From JAAFGT01 sp041485165 (lineage in GTDB: Bacteria > Acidobacteriota > Terriglobia > Acidiferrales > UBA7541): DNA of 8,280 nt. Of this stretch, positions 1 through 5,978 are shown piece after piece. Numbering within the stretch: position 1 is the first letter of the stretch; every line of letters starts with the position of its first letter. The position numbers and the translations under genes were made by a program. Location of the stretch: assembly GCA_041485165.1 (NCBI GenBank), contig JBGPJC010000145.1:1-8280 (forward strand), read 5' to 3'. Below the pieces are notes generated by a model. That model did not search any database, was not told where the DNA came from, and saw only the letters and a list, made by a program, of their open reading frames with translations.

Positions 1-561
1 CCCGCGTCGGTGAGATACCTGGAAGAGCGCACGGTTGGCCCGTCGCTCGGCGCCGATTCGATACGGGATGGCGTCCGTGCGTCCATCGCCAGCTTGCTCG
101 TCGTGATGATCTTCCTGGTGATTTACTACCGGCTCTCGGGCATCAACGCCGTGGTTGCGCTGCTTCTGAATCTGGTGATCCTGCTTGCCGCGCTGGCCTA
201 TTTTGGCGCCGTGCTCACGCTCCCGGGGATCGCCGGCGTGGTGCTGACCATCGGCATGGGCGTGGACTCCAACGTCCTGGTGTTCGAGCGCATTCGAGAA
301 GAATTGCATAACGGGAAAGCCAACCCTTCTGCCGTCGATTTGGGTTTTAGCCGCGCATTCCTGACGATCATCGACACGCACATCACAACGCTGGTCTCGG
401 CGGCGTTCCTGTTCTTGTTTGGCACCGGACCGGTGAAGGGCTTCGCGGTCACCCTTGTGATCGGTTTGCTGGCCAACCTGTTCACGTCCATTTACGTCTC
501 TCGCACCATTTTCGATTGGCACCTGGCGCGGATGCCTCGCCAGGCGGCACTGAGTATCTAG
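1..561 (+). CDS. secD: Protein translocase subunit SecD, C-terminal part (5' end outside window)
   Basis: SecD forms, with SecF, an RND-like inner-membrane complex that uses the proton motive force to complete export of proteins through SecYEG. The frame is open from base 1, so only the last 186 residues are seen; the GTG at base 10 is an internal Val codon, not a start. The fragment begins with the conserved SecD stretch EERTVGPSLGADSI (visible residues 8-21), which precedes the second transmembrane helix. Hydrophobic helices follow at about 27-43, 48-68, 71-90, 113-132 and 140-160. The signature GMGVDSNVLVFERIREEL (about 85-102) carries the membrane Asp (visible residue 89) that corresponds to the functional Asp of the RND/SecD fold. 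The large periplasmic P1 domain lies outside the window. secF follows after 274 bp, a wider gap than the usual near-contact. SecD identity is secure. Confidence 0.96.
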   Translation, partial: PASVRYLEERTVGPSLGADSIRDGVRASIASLLVVMIFLVIYYRLSGINAVVALLLNLVILLAALAYFGAVLTLPGIAGVVLTIGMGVDSNVLVFERIREELHNGKANPSAVDLGFSRAFLTIIDTHITTLVSAAFLFLFGTGPVKGFAVTLVIGLLANLFTSIYVSRTIFDWHLARMPRQAALSI

Positions 562-686
562 TCTGCGCAATCGCGTCTCTGGGGATGGAGAATTCGTATC
601 GGGCTGTGACTTCGGCGGTGTCAAATCTATTGAGGCGCCAGGGAACAGTTTCGGGCTGGCCCGAGCGAAGCGCCGCGCTCATCTTG

Positions 687-702
687 CCGCGCTGCGGCGC
701 GG
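687..702 (+). repeat. GC-rich inverted repeat (hairpin) between secD and secF
   Basis: Arms CCGCGC (687-692) and GCGCGG (697-702) are perfect reverse complements around a 4-nt loop TGCG. The stem is short but all G-C. It is not followed by a T-run, so termination is unlikely. It could be an RNA processing or stability element, or chance in GC-rich DNA. Confidence 0.45.
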
Positions 703-757
703 GTCGCACGGCAGGCGTCTGGGGCAGGAAAGAGGCTAAAGGCGGGAAGGGTTGGAT

Positions 758-779
758 GCCGCAAGAAGTGTCTTGCGGC
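758..779 (+). repeat. 9-bp perfect inverted repeat upstream of secF
   Basis: Arms GCCGCAAGA (758-766) and TCTTGCGGC (771-779) are perfect complements with a 4-nt loop AGTG. A 9-bp perfect stem is longer than expected by chance in so short a gap. It lies 35 nt before the secF Shine-Dalgarno and 57 nt before the start codon. The bases after it (GGGCACAAAATCGG) do not form a T-run. In RNA it would be a stable hairpin in the secF leader; in DNA it could equally be a dyad for a regulator. Function unknown. Confidence 0.6.
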
Positions 780-835
780 GGGCACAAAATCGGCCTCGCT
801 GGTGTCTATATCTAAAGGAGAGGACTGGACTCTTT

Positions 836-2059
836 ATGGAGCTCTTCCACGGCGTCGATATCGACTGGATGGGGAAGGCGAAGTATTTCGTCGCGCTATC
901 GCTCACCCTGCTGGTGATCGGCGGCATCTCCATTTACCGCCAGGGGGGACTGCGCTACGGGATCGATTTCCGGGGCGGCACGCTCGTCTACGTGCGGTTC
1001 GCCGGCCCGCCGCCGATTGACCAGATCCGCAGGGGCTTGGCGGCCGGGGGCCTGGGAGACAGCACCATCCAGCAGATCAGCGACATCTCGAATCCCAATG
1101 CGCACGACGTGGTGATCGGCCTCGAACAGAAGGGCCAAGGCGATGAAGCGCTGGACGTCGGCAAACAGGCGATCGTGGACACCCTCCATCGGACATTTGC
1201 GAGCGCCACCACCAGCCAGGAAGACTTCAACTCCGCCGGAGCCGCCGCACTCGCGGATTACCTGACGCGCAAGGATCCGTTGATTCTGGGGCCTACCGCG
1301 TCTCCGGATCGCTACAAACTGCTGGCGAAAAGCCTGACGGATTACCGCGACACCCAGCACAGCGGCATCCTTACGAATTTTGAAGATCTCAAGAATGTCC
1401 CCGGCGTGAACAGCGCCGTCATCGCTTCGCTTCGCGACGGGTATGCTCTCGGTAACTTCACCATTCGCGACGTCGAAATCGTCGGGCCGAAGGTGGGCTC
1501 GCAACTGCGCCGCCAGGCGATTTGGGCCACCCTCTATGCGCTGGCGGGCATGCTGGTATATATTGCGTTTCGGTTTGAGTGGGTGTACGGTGCGGCGGCA
1601 GTGATAGCTGTTTTTCACGATGTGCTGATTACCCTGGGTCTTTTCTCTTTGTTTCATTATGAGATTTCTCTCACGGTAATCGCCGCGCTGCTTACGCTGG
1701 TGGGCTATTCGATGAACGATACAATCGTCATCTTCGACCGCGTCCGTGAAAACCTCCGGTTGATGCGCCGCGATCCTCTCCCGCAGATCGTCAACCGATC
1801 CATCAACCAGACGCTGTCGCGCACGATCCTCACCAGCGGGCTCACTTTCCTTACCGTCATTGTCCTGTTCCTGATGGGCGGACAGGTTCTTCGCAGCTTC
1901 TCTTTTGCTATGGTAGTGGGAGTTGTGGTAGGAACGTATTCCAGTTTCGGCATCGCAGCTCCCATTGTGGTGGTTTGGCATAAGTTTCGTGGTCAGGGAG
2001 CCGTGGCAGGCGGCGGATCCGCAGCCGATAAACGCCTCGCGGCAGCAGCAAGGAGGTAA
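836..2059 (+). CDS. secF: Protein translocase subunit SecF with enlarged periplasmic domain
   Basis: SecF partners SecD in proton-driven protein export at the inner membrane. The 407-residue product has a first membrane helix at about 17-34, then the SecF signature YGIDFRGGT (41-49). C-terminal helices start with the motif VEIVGPKVGSQLRRQAIWA (213-231). The HDV motif (261-263) and GYSMNDTIVIFDRVRENL (290-307) are diagnostic; Asp262 and Asp295 occupy conserved membrane positions. At 407 residues it is clearly longer than the roughly 320 of E. coli SecF. The excess lies between the first helix and VEIVGP, as a mostly polar, helix-prone stretch at about residues 99-205. I chose ATG 836 because AAAGGAGAGGA (814-824) precedes it and the protein then begins as SecF normally does. 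An in-frame TTG at 752 would add 28 unrelated residues across the hairpin at 758-779. The gene ends 3 bp before the tonB-like start codon. Confidence 0.96.
   Translation: MELFHGVDIDWMGKAKYFVALSLTLLVIGGISIYRQGGLRYGIDFRGGTLVYVRFAGPPPIDQIRRGLAAGGLGDSTIQQISDISNPNAHDVVIGLEQKGQGDEALDVGKQAIVDTLHRTFASATTSQEDFNSAGAAALADYLTRKDPLILGPTASPDRYKLLAKSLTDYRDTQHSGILTNFEDLKNVPGVNSAVIASLRDGYALGNFTIRDVEIVGPKVGSQLRRQAIWATLYALAGMLVYIAFRFEWVYGAAAVIAVFHDVLITLGLFSLFHYEISLTVIAALLTLVGYSMNDTIVIFDRVRENLRLMRRDPLPQIVNRSINQTLSRTILTSGLTFLTVIVLFLMGGQVLRSFSFAMVVGVVVGTYSSFGIAAPIVVVWHKFRGQGAVAGGGSAADKRLAAAARR
2051..2056 (+). promoter_or_regulatory. Shine-Dalgarno of the TonB-like gene, inside the end of secF
   Basis: AGGAGG is also the last two Arg codons of secF, directly before its TAA (2057-2059), and sits 6 nt upstream of ATG 2063. 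Ribosomes finishing secF would stop on this site, so translation of the two genes is probably coupled. Confidence 0.85.
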
Positions 2060-2062
2060 CCC

Positions 2063-2809
2063 ATGTTTGACGAACTCGTCGATTCAGGGCCGACACGGAA
2101 AGGGACACACAAGCCGTGGACCGTGGCGGTTTCGGCCCTCGTTCAGGCCGCGATGTTGGGCGTTCTCATCCTCATCCCTCTGATTTACACAGAGGCATTG
2201 CCCAAGCAGATGCTTACGACGTTCCTCGTCGCACCCGCGCCGCCGCCACCTCCGCCACCGCCAGCCGCACCGGCACCGACAGTCGTGCATCACATTGTCC
2301 GCATCATCCAGGCCGGCAAGATGATGGCGCCAAGCGTCATCCCCAAGAAGGTCAACATCATTAAGGAAGAGGAGCTGCCACCGGACGTCGGCGTCATCGG
2401 CGTCGTTGGCGGCGTGCCTGGCGGAATGCCGGGAGGGCAGGCGGGCGGCGTGTTGGGTGGCATTATTGGCGGTATCCCGGGTGGGAACCTGCCACCGCCA
2501 CCGAAGGCCGCTCCGCAGCGTGTGCGCGTCGGTGGTAATGTGCAGCAGGCCAAGATGGTCAGGATGGTTCAGCCGGTATATCCCACCATCGCCAAGCAAG
2601 CGCACATTCAAGGGACCGTCATTCTTCACGCGATCATTGCCAAGGACGGCACCGTGCAAGAGCTTCAATTGGTGGGCGGTCCGCCGTTGTTGGTCAAGAA
2701 TGCGATGGATGCCGTCAAGCAGTGGCGTTACCAGCCCACACTGCTCAACGGCGATCCAGTTGAGGTGGATACCACGATTTCTGTAATCTTTAGCCTGGGT
2801 GGCGGGTAG
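2063..2809 (+). CDS. TonB-family energy transducer with Pro- and Gly-rich linker
   Basis: TonB proteins are anchored in the inner membrane, take energy from ExbB-ExbD and pass it across the periplasm to outer-membrane transporters. The 248-residue product has a cytoplasmic N-terminus (1-18) and one membrane helix (about 20-42). A proline run of eight (60-67) follows within an Ala/Pro-rich segment, then a basic stretch with KK (95-96). The glycine-rich section (110-141) is built of repeated GG units with Val, Ile, Met and Pro. The C-terminal TonB domain (about 160-246) shows VQPVYPTIAKQAHIQGTVIL (169-188), followed by AKDGTVQELQLVGG and later AVKQWRYQP (217-225). The start has an ideal RBS. 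exbB and three exbD genes follow, so the transducer and its motor are encoded together. The cognate outer-membrane receptor is not in view. A TonB-domain protein acting on something other than a TonB-dependent receptor cannot be excluded. Confidence 0.9.
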   Translation: MFDELVDSGPTRKGTHKPWTVAVSALVQAAMLGVLILIPLIYTEALPKQMLTTFLVAPAPPPPPPPPAAPAPTVVHHIVRIIQAGKMMAPSVIPKKVNIIKEEELPPDVGVIGVVGGVPGGMPGGQAGGVLGGIIGGIPGGNLPPPPKAAPQRVRVGGNVQQAKMVRMVQPVYPTIAKQAHIQGTVILHAIIAKDGTVQELQLVGGPPLLVKNAMDAVKQWRYQPTLLNGDPVEVDTTISVIFSLGGG

Positions 2810-2895
2810 GAGAAGACTCGCCGGACCCGCCCTTGGGGCTGACAGACCACCTGCTGGCGAGAGAATTTGGAACGAACGGAGGAGGAGCAAAACTC

Positions 2896-3621
2896 ATGCT
2901 TGCGAATGTTTCATTGGTCGGCTTGTGGCTGCTTCAGCAACAACCCGAAGTTGGCTGGGATTTGGTTTCCATGTGGCACACGATGAGTATTCCCGCCAAG
3001 CTGGTTGTGGGTATTCTCTTCATCATGTCCGCCTGGTCGGTCGGTATCATGATTGACCGGGCGCTGATGTACAGCGCGTCAAGGAAGCAGTCCCGGGTCT
3101 TCGTCCAGCAGGTAGCCGGAGCGCTGAAAGACAACAAGCTCGACGAAGCCATCTCTATCGCCGAGCGCAACAAGAAGAGCCATATCGCCAAGGTTGTGGC
3201 GACCGGGCTCTCGGAGTTCCAAGCCGCTTCCGCGCAGGTCTCCGAAGAGGAAGTGATCGAGGCAGCCAAGCGCGGCCTCGAGCGCTCCGTGGCTATCGTA
3301 CATGCCGAAATGAAGCGCGGCCTGTCGGGCCTCGCCACGATCGGCTCCACGGCTCCGTTCGTCGGTCTGTTCGGCACCGTCATGGGCATCATCAACGCGT
3401 TCAAGGGCATTTCCGCGCAGAAGGCCACCGGCCTTTCGGCGGTTGCCGGCGGCATCGCGGAGGCCCTTGTAACCACGGCTCTCGGCCTCCTGGTGGCCGT
3501 GCCCGCGGTGTGGACCTTCAACTACTTCACCAACAAGGTGGAAGCCTTTGACGTGGAGATGGACAACTCCTCGATGGAGTTGATCAACTACTTCATCACC
3601 CGTCGAGGCGGGAAGAAGTAA
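2896..3621 (+). CDS. exbB: ExbB/TolQ/MotA-family proton channel protein
   Basis: ExbB forms the inner-membrane ring that, with ExbD, conducts protons to energise TonB. The product has 241 residues and three membrane helices: about 34-53, 142-167 and 187-211. The long cytoplasmic loop between helices 1 and 2 contains two amphipathic stretches (about 66-92 and 115-140). Diagnostic motifs are LATIGSTAPFVGLFGTVMGI (146-165) and GGIAEALVTTALGLLVAVPA (185-204). Glu189, Thr161 and Thr194 match the channel residues of E. coli ExbB (Glu176, Thr148, Thr181) by motif alignment. ATG 2896 is chosen because GGAGGAGGAG (2878-2887) lies 8 nt upstream. The in-frame TTG at 2833 would add 21 unlikely residues. 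The gene lies 86 bp after the TonB gene and only 3 bp before the first exbD, as expected for a transcription unit. TolQ is the main alternative name; the TonB neighbour favours ExbB. Confidence 0.93.
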   Translation: MLANVSLVGLWLLQQQPEVGWDLVSMWHTMSIPAKLVVGILFIMSAWSVGIMIDRALMYSASRKQSRVFVQQVAGALKDNKLDEAISIAERNKKSHIAKVVATGLSEFQAASAQVSEEEVIEAAKRGLERSVAIVHAEMKRGLSGLATIGSTAPFVGLFGTVMGIINAFKGISAQKATGLSAVAGGIAEALVTTALGLLVAVPAVWTFNYFTNKVEAFDVEMDNSSMELINYFITRRGGKK

Positions 3622-3624
3622 GCC

Positions 3625-4080
3625 ATGGCGTACAAGCCCAAAGCAGGGGACGTGATGTCCACCCCGAACGTGATTCCGATGGCTGACATCATGTTGGTCC
3701 TGCTGATTATCTTCATGGTAGTCACGCCCATGTTGCAGAAGGGCGTCTCGGTGGACATGGCCCGCGTGCAGAATGCCCAGGACATGCAGGCCGCCGACCG
3801 CGATGACGCCATTTTGGTGGCCGTCACTCGCGATGGCGCCATCTATTTGGGGTCTCAGAGAATCTCCTTGGATGAAATCACCAACATGGTCAAGGACCGC
3901 ATCGCGAATCGGCTCGACAAAACTGTGTTCGTGAGGAGTGACGCCCGCGCGAAGTATGGCGACGTCGTCAAGGTCGTCGACGAGGTCCGCGCTGCCGGAG
4001 TGGATAATCTGGGCCTGCTCACGGAAAAAATGGAGGTGCAGAAGAAGGCCCCGCCTCCTCCGCCCTCCGGCGGCAACTAG
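3625..4080 (+). CDS. exbD: ExbD/TolR-family biopolymer transport protein (first of three)
   Basis: ExbD dimers sit inside the ExbB ring, carry the proton-accepting Asp and couple proton flow to TonB. This 151-residue copy has a short cytoplasmic N-terminus. Its single membrane helix (about 17-36) contains PMADIMLVLLIIFMVVTP (18-35), with Asp21 in the place of the essential E. coli Asp25. A periplasmic domain (about 40-137) follows, including DKTVFVRSDARAKYGDVVKV and ending near GLLTEKMEV. The tail is unusual: KKAPPPPPSGGN (140-151), proline-rich like the TonB linker. The start is 3 nt after the exbB stop and has only a weak purine-rich stretch upstream, so it is probably translated by coupling to exbB. 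It is clearly divergent from the next two copies, which resemble each other closely, so it may form a separate functional type. Confidence 0.92.
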   Translation: MAYKPKAGDVMSTPNVIPMADIMLVLLIIFMVVTPMLQKGVSVDMARVQNAQDMQAADRDDAILVAVTRDGAIYLGSQRISLDEITNMVKDRIANRLDKTVFVRSDARAKYGDVVKVVDEVRAAGVDNLGLLTEKMEVQKKAPPPPPSGGN

Positions 4081-4108
4081 AAAACCGTCTTAGCAAAGGA
4101 GTATTCCC

Positions 4109-4537
4109 ATGGGAATGGCAGTTGGTGAGCACAAGGGTGTTTTGGCCGACATGAACGTCGTGCCCTTGATCGACATCTTGTTAGTGCTGATCATTATTTT
4201 CATGGTGATCACACCCACGACACCCAAGGGCCTCGATGCCCTCGTCCCGCAGCCGGCGCCTCCCAACGCGAAAGAAGATCCGGCGCTTTTGGCCAAGACG
4301 ATCGTAGTGGTAGTCACCTCCGATAACAAAGTCAAGATCAACCAGGACGACACCACTTGGGACGATCTCGGGCCGCGCCTGGAAGCCATCTTCAAAGAGC
4401 GCGCGGAAAAAGTCGCGTTCGTCAAAGGGGATGACTCTGTTCAGTTTGCCGAGGTCGCTCGCGCAATTGATATCATGCGCGGGTCGGGAATCGAAAAAGT
4501 CGGCTTGATTACCGCCAAGGTGGAAGCCGGCCAGTAG
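4109..4537 (+). CDS. exbD: ExbD/TolR-family biopolymer transport protein (second of three)
   Basis: This 142-residue protein has one membrane helix (about 17-36) with NVVPLIDILLVLIIIFMVIT (16-35). Asp22 is the predicted proton carrier. The remainder is a periplasmic domain containing KINQDDTTWDDL and AEKVAFVKGDDSVQFAEVAR, typical of the ExbD fold. A Shine-Dalgarno AAAGGAG (4095-4101) lies 7 nt before ATG 4109, which decides the start over the internal ATG at 4115. It follows the first exbD after 28 bp. By hand alignment it is about two thirds identical to the third copy, with the linker after the helix (about residues 49-74) the least conserved part. Recent tandem duplication is the simplest explanation. 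Confidence 0.92.
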   Translation: MGMAVGEHKGVLADMNVVPLIDILLVLIIIFMVITPTTPKGLDALVPQPAPPNAKEDPALLAKTIVVVVTSDNKVKINQDDTTWDDLGPRLEAIFKERAEKVAFVKGDDSVQFAEVARAIDIMRGSGIEKVGLITAKVEAGQ

Positions 4538-4570
4538 CGGAAGGAATGGAGAGTTCGGTTCTTGCAGGGG

Positions 4571-4602
4571 GCCCTCCGGCCTTAACTTTCGGCCGGCGGG
4601 GC
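4571..4602 (+). repeat. Stable hairpin abutting the RBS of the third exbD
   Basis: The inner arms CCGGCC (4576-4581) and GGCCGG (4591-4596) pair perfectly around a 9-nt loop. Outer arms GCCC (4571-4574) and GGGC (4599-4602) extend the stem past a small internal bulge. The 3' edge lies directly against the Shine-Dalgarno AGGAG (4603-4607) of the third exbD. No T-run follows, so it is not an intrinsic terminator. A role in translation control or mRNA stability is inference. Confidence 0.6.
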
Positions 4603-4614
4603 AGGAGTTCTCCG

Positions 4615-5037
4615 ATGGGCTGGCAGGTGGGGGAGAACAAGGGCGTTGTCGCCAGCATGAATGTTGTGCCCTTGATTGATATCCTGCTCGTGCTGATCAT
4701 CCTTTTCATGGTGATCACGCCCACCACTCCTCGTGGACTTCAGGCCCTTCTTCCCCAGCGAGACGAGGTGGTGGTGCCGGTGGATCCCTTGCCAGACGCA
4801 GTCGTTGTTCAGGTGCTGCCGGGCGACAAGCTAAGAATCAACCAGGAGACGACAACCTGGGATGAACTCAGATCCCGCCTGGAAACGATTTTCAAGCAGC
4901 GCGCCGAAAAAGTCGCTTTCGTTCAGGGTGACGCTGACGTACAGTTCGCCCAAGTGGCGCGCGCCATCGGCATCCTGCGCGGCTCGGACGTCGAGAAGAT
5001 CGGCCTGATCACAACCAAGTTGGAAGCCAGCCGGTAG
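4615..5037 (+). CDS. exbD: ExbD/TolR-family biopolymer transport protein (third of three)
   Basis: This 140-residue ExbD paralogue carries the membrane helix motif NVVPLIDILLVLIILFMVIT (16-35) with the conserved Asp22. A periplasmic domain follows, with RINQETTTWDEL and AEKVAFVQGDADVQFAQVAR. It aligns with the second copy from the first residue (MGWQVGENKGV against MGMAVGEHKGV), which fixes the start at ATG 4615 together with AGGAG 7 nt upstream (4603-4607). An in-frame ATG at 4546 would add 23 residues with no match to the paralogue; its purine stretch touches the codon, too close for a normal RBS, and the extension would read through the hairpin at 4571-4602. The segment after the helix (about 49-70) differs strongly from copy two. 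It may form homodimers, or heterodimers with the other ExbDs, in the ExbB ring. Confidence 0.9.
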   Translation: MGWQVGENKGVVASMNVVPLIDILLVLIILFMVITPTTPRGLQALLPQRDEVVVPVDPLPDAVVVQVLPGDKLRINQETTTWDELRSRLETIFKQRAEKVAFVQGDADVQFAQVARAIGILRGSDVEKIGLITTKLEASR

Positions 5038-5098
5038 CTCGATGGCTGGCGACCCGACCGGGCGCCCTTCGGCACATTCAAGTTCAAGGAGAGCAGGG

Positions 5099-5920
5099 AT
5101 GGAGCGGAAGTCTCACACAATTGGTTCGCTGATCCTGGTCGCGGCGCTGGCCGCCGGCACTGCCGGATGTGACAAGCTCCGCGCTCGCGACAAGCTCAAC
5201 AAGGGCGTCGAGGCCTACAAGAACGGACAGTTCGACGCAGCCATTGAGGATTTTAAGTCTTCGAAAGAGCTCGACCCTTCACTGCTGAATGCCCGGCTGT
5301 ATTTGGCTACAGCCTACGCCAGTCAATACATCCCTGGCGCACCCTCCGATGAGAACGTGCGCCTTGGCCAGCAGGCGATCCAGGAGTTCCAAGAGGTCCT
5401 TCAGCAGGATCCCTCCAACCTCTCTGCGATTGATGGGATTGGTTCGATCCTCTACAACATGGGTGGCACGCCCTATGATCCGAAGAAATTCGAGGAATCC
5501 AAGTCCTACCACGAAAAACACATTCAGTTGAAGGCTGAAGATCCTGAGCCTTACTACTGGATCGGCGTAATTGATTGGTCTTTGGCCTATCGGGGCAACA
5601 AGGAATTGCGCGTGGCGTACAATGCCAAGGCCCGCAAGACCATCAAGGATGATGAGGCTCTCCCGCCGGCCGTGCGTGATGAATTTACGACCAAGTTCGG
5701 CCCGTTCATTGACGAGGGCATCACGAAACTGGGGAAAGCCATTGAGCTTCGCCCGGACTACGAGGACGCCATGGCGTACCTCAATCTGCTCTACCGCCAA
5801 AAGGCGGACATGGAGACGACTGCGGACGCCCGCACGAATGACGTCAGGCTCGCCGACGAGCTCATGGACAAGGTGAAAGAGATCAAGCAGAAGAAAATGG
5901 AAACACCGGCTCCGAAGTAA
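5099..5920 (+). CDS. TPR-repeat probable lipoprotein
   Basis: This 273-residue protein starts with a lipoprotein-type signal. Basic residues lie at 3-4, a hydrophobic core at about 8-20, and a lipobox-like TAGC places the lipidated Cys at 24. The Thr at -3 is acceptable but not ideal. The mature part is helical with tetratricopeptide repeats: one clear unit at 31-60 (GVEAYKNGQFDAAIEDF, ending LDP) and others at about 61-120. A last unit lies near 203-235 (ITKLGKAIELRPDYEDAMAY). The C-terminus is a charged helix ending in METPAPK. TPRs bind other proteins; no catalytic motif is visible. I chose ATG 5099 because AAGGAG (5086-5091) is 7 nt upstream and the signal peptide then begins properly. 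An in-frame ATG at 5042 would put 19 polar residues before it. It is the last gene before the terminator and 61 bp after the third exbD. A structural or adaptor role with the Ton or Sec machinery is inference. Confidence 0.82.
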   Translation: MERKSHTIGSLILVAALAAGTAGCDKLRARDKLNKGVEAYKNGQFDAAIEDFKSSKELDPSLLNARLYLATAYASQYIPGAPSDENVRLGQQAIQEFQEVLQQDPSNLSAIDGIGSILYNMGGTPYDPKKFEESKSYHEKHIQLKAEDPEPYYWIGVIDWSLAYRGNKELRVAYNAKARKTIKDDEALPPAVRDEFTTKFGPFIDEGITKLGKAIELRPDYEDAMAYLNLLYRQKADMETTADARTNDVRLADELMDKVKEIKQKKMETPAPK

Positions 5921-5936
5921 TCGCATTCAGAAATTC

Positions 5937-5978
5937 GCCGGCTGGGTCCCCAGGGGCTCAGCCGGCTTTTTGCTTTTT
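5937..5978 (+). terminator. Intrinsic terminator ending the secDF-tonB-exbBD-TPR operon
   Basis: GCCGGCTG (5937-5944) pairs perfectly with CAGCCGGC (5959-5966). The 14-nt apical region contains CCCC and GGGG and can add a few pairs. Directly after comes TTTTTGCTTTTT (5967-5978). It begins 17 nt after the stop of the TPR gene. This is a standard rho-independent terminator for + strand transcription. Confidence 0.92.

Larger units (their letters stand above)
562..835 (+). other. secD-secF intergenic region with two inverted repeats
   Basis: This 274-bp gap separates two genes that are usually adjacent or fused. It contains two GC-rich inverted repeats (687-702 and 758-779), neither followed by a T-run, so neither looks like an intrinsic terminator. 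A 76-codon frame from ATG 585 to TAA 813-815 ends exactly where the secF Shine-Dalgarno (AAAGGAG, 814-820) begins. It lacks a convincing RBS of its own, and its translation is rich in Arg and Gly with no signal-like hydrophobic stretch, so I do not call it a gene. I see no convincing -35/-10 pair. The region is either a degenerate spacer or a structured leader controlling secF relative to secD. Confidence 0.6.

Noticed and set aside
585..815. Possible 76-residue leader peptide between secD and secF
   Set aside because: There is no proper RBS, no signal sequence, no known arrest motif, and an Arg/Gly-rich composition typical of chance frames. It is kept only as a low-weight possibility in the finding on the gap.
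752..835. N-terminal extension of SecF from TTG 752
   Set aside because: The added 28 residues do not resemble SecF and overlap the 758-779 inverted repeat. ATG 836 has a good RBS and gives the normal SecF beginning.
814..835. Weak hairpin that could mask the secF Shine-Dalgarno (819-822 with 830-833)
   Set aside because: It has only four Watson-Crick pairs plus two possible G-U pairs, too weak to claim as a switch.
1550..1960. Locally lower GC and more T-rich codons within secF
   Set aside because: The stretch encodes membrane helices rich in Phe, Ile, Leu and Val, which explains the composition. Motifs run on unbroken, so there is no sign of transfer or recombination.
896..1981. 361-codon open frame on the - strand opposite secF
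   Set aside because: It is wholly antisense to secF, and its translation is rich in Arg, Asp and His with no recognisable domain. Such frames are common opposite GC-rich genes.
2084..2890. 268-codon open frame on the - strand opposite the TonB-like gene
   Set aside because: Its low-complexity Arg/Trp/Asp-rich translation mirrors the Pro/Gly-rich TonB linker. The sense frame has a perfect RBS and a TonB domain.
4546..4614. N-terminal extension of the third ExbD from ATG 4546
   Set aside because: Paralogue alignment and the RBS both point to ATG 4615, and the extension would read through the hairpin.
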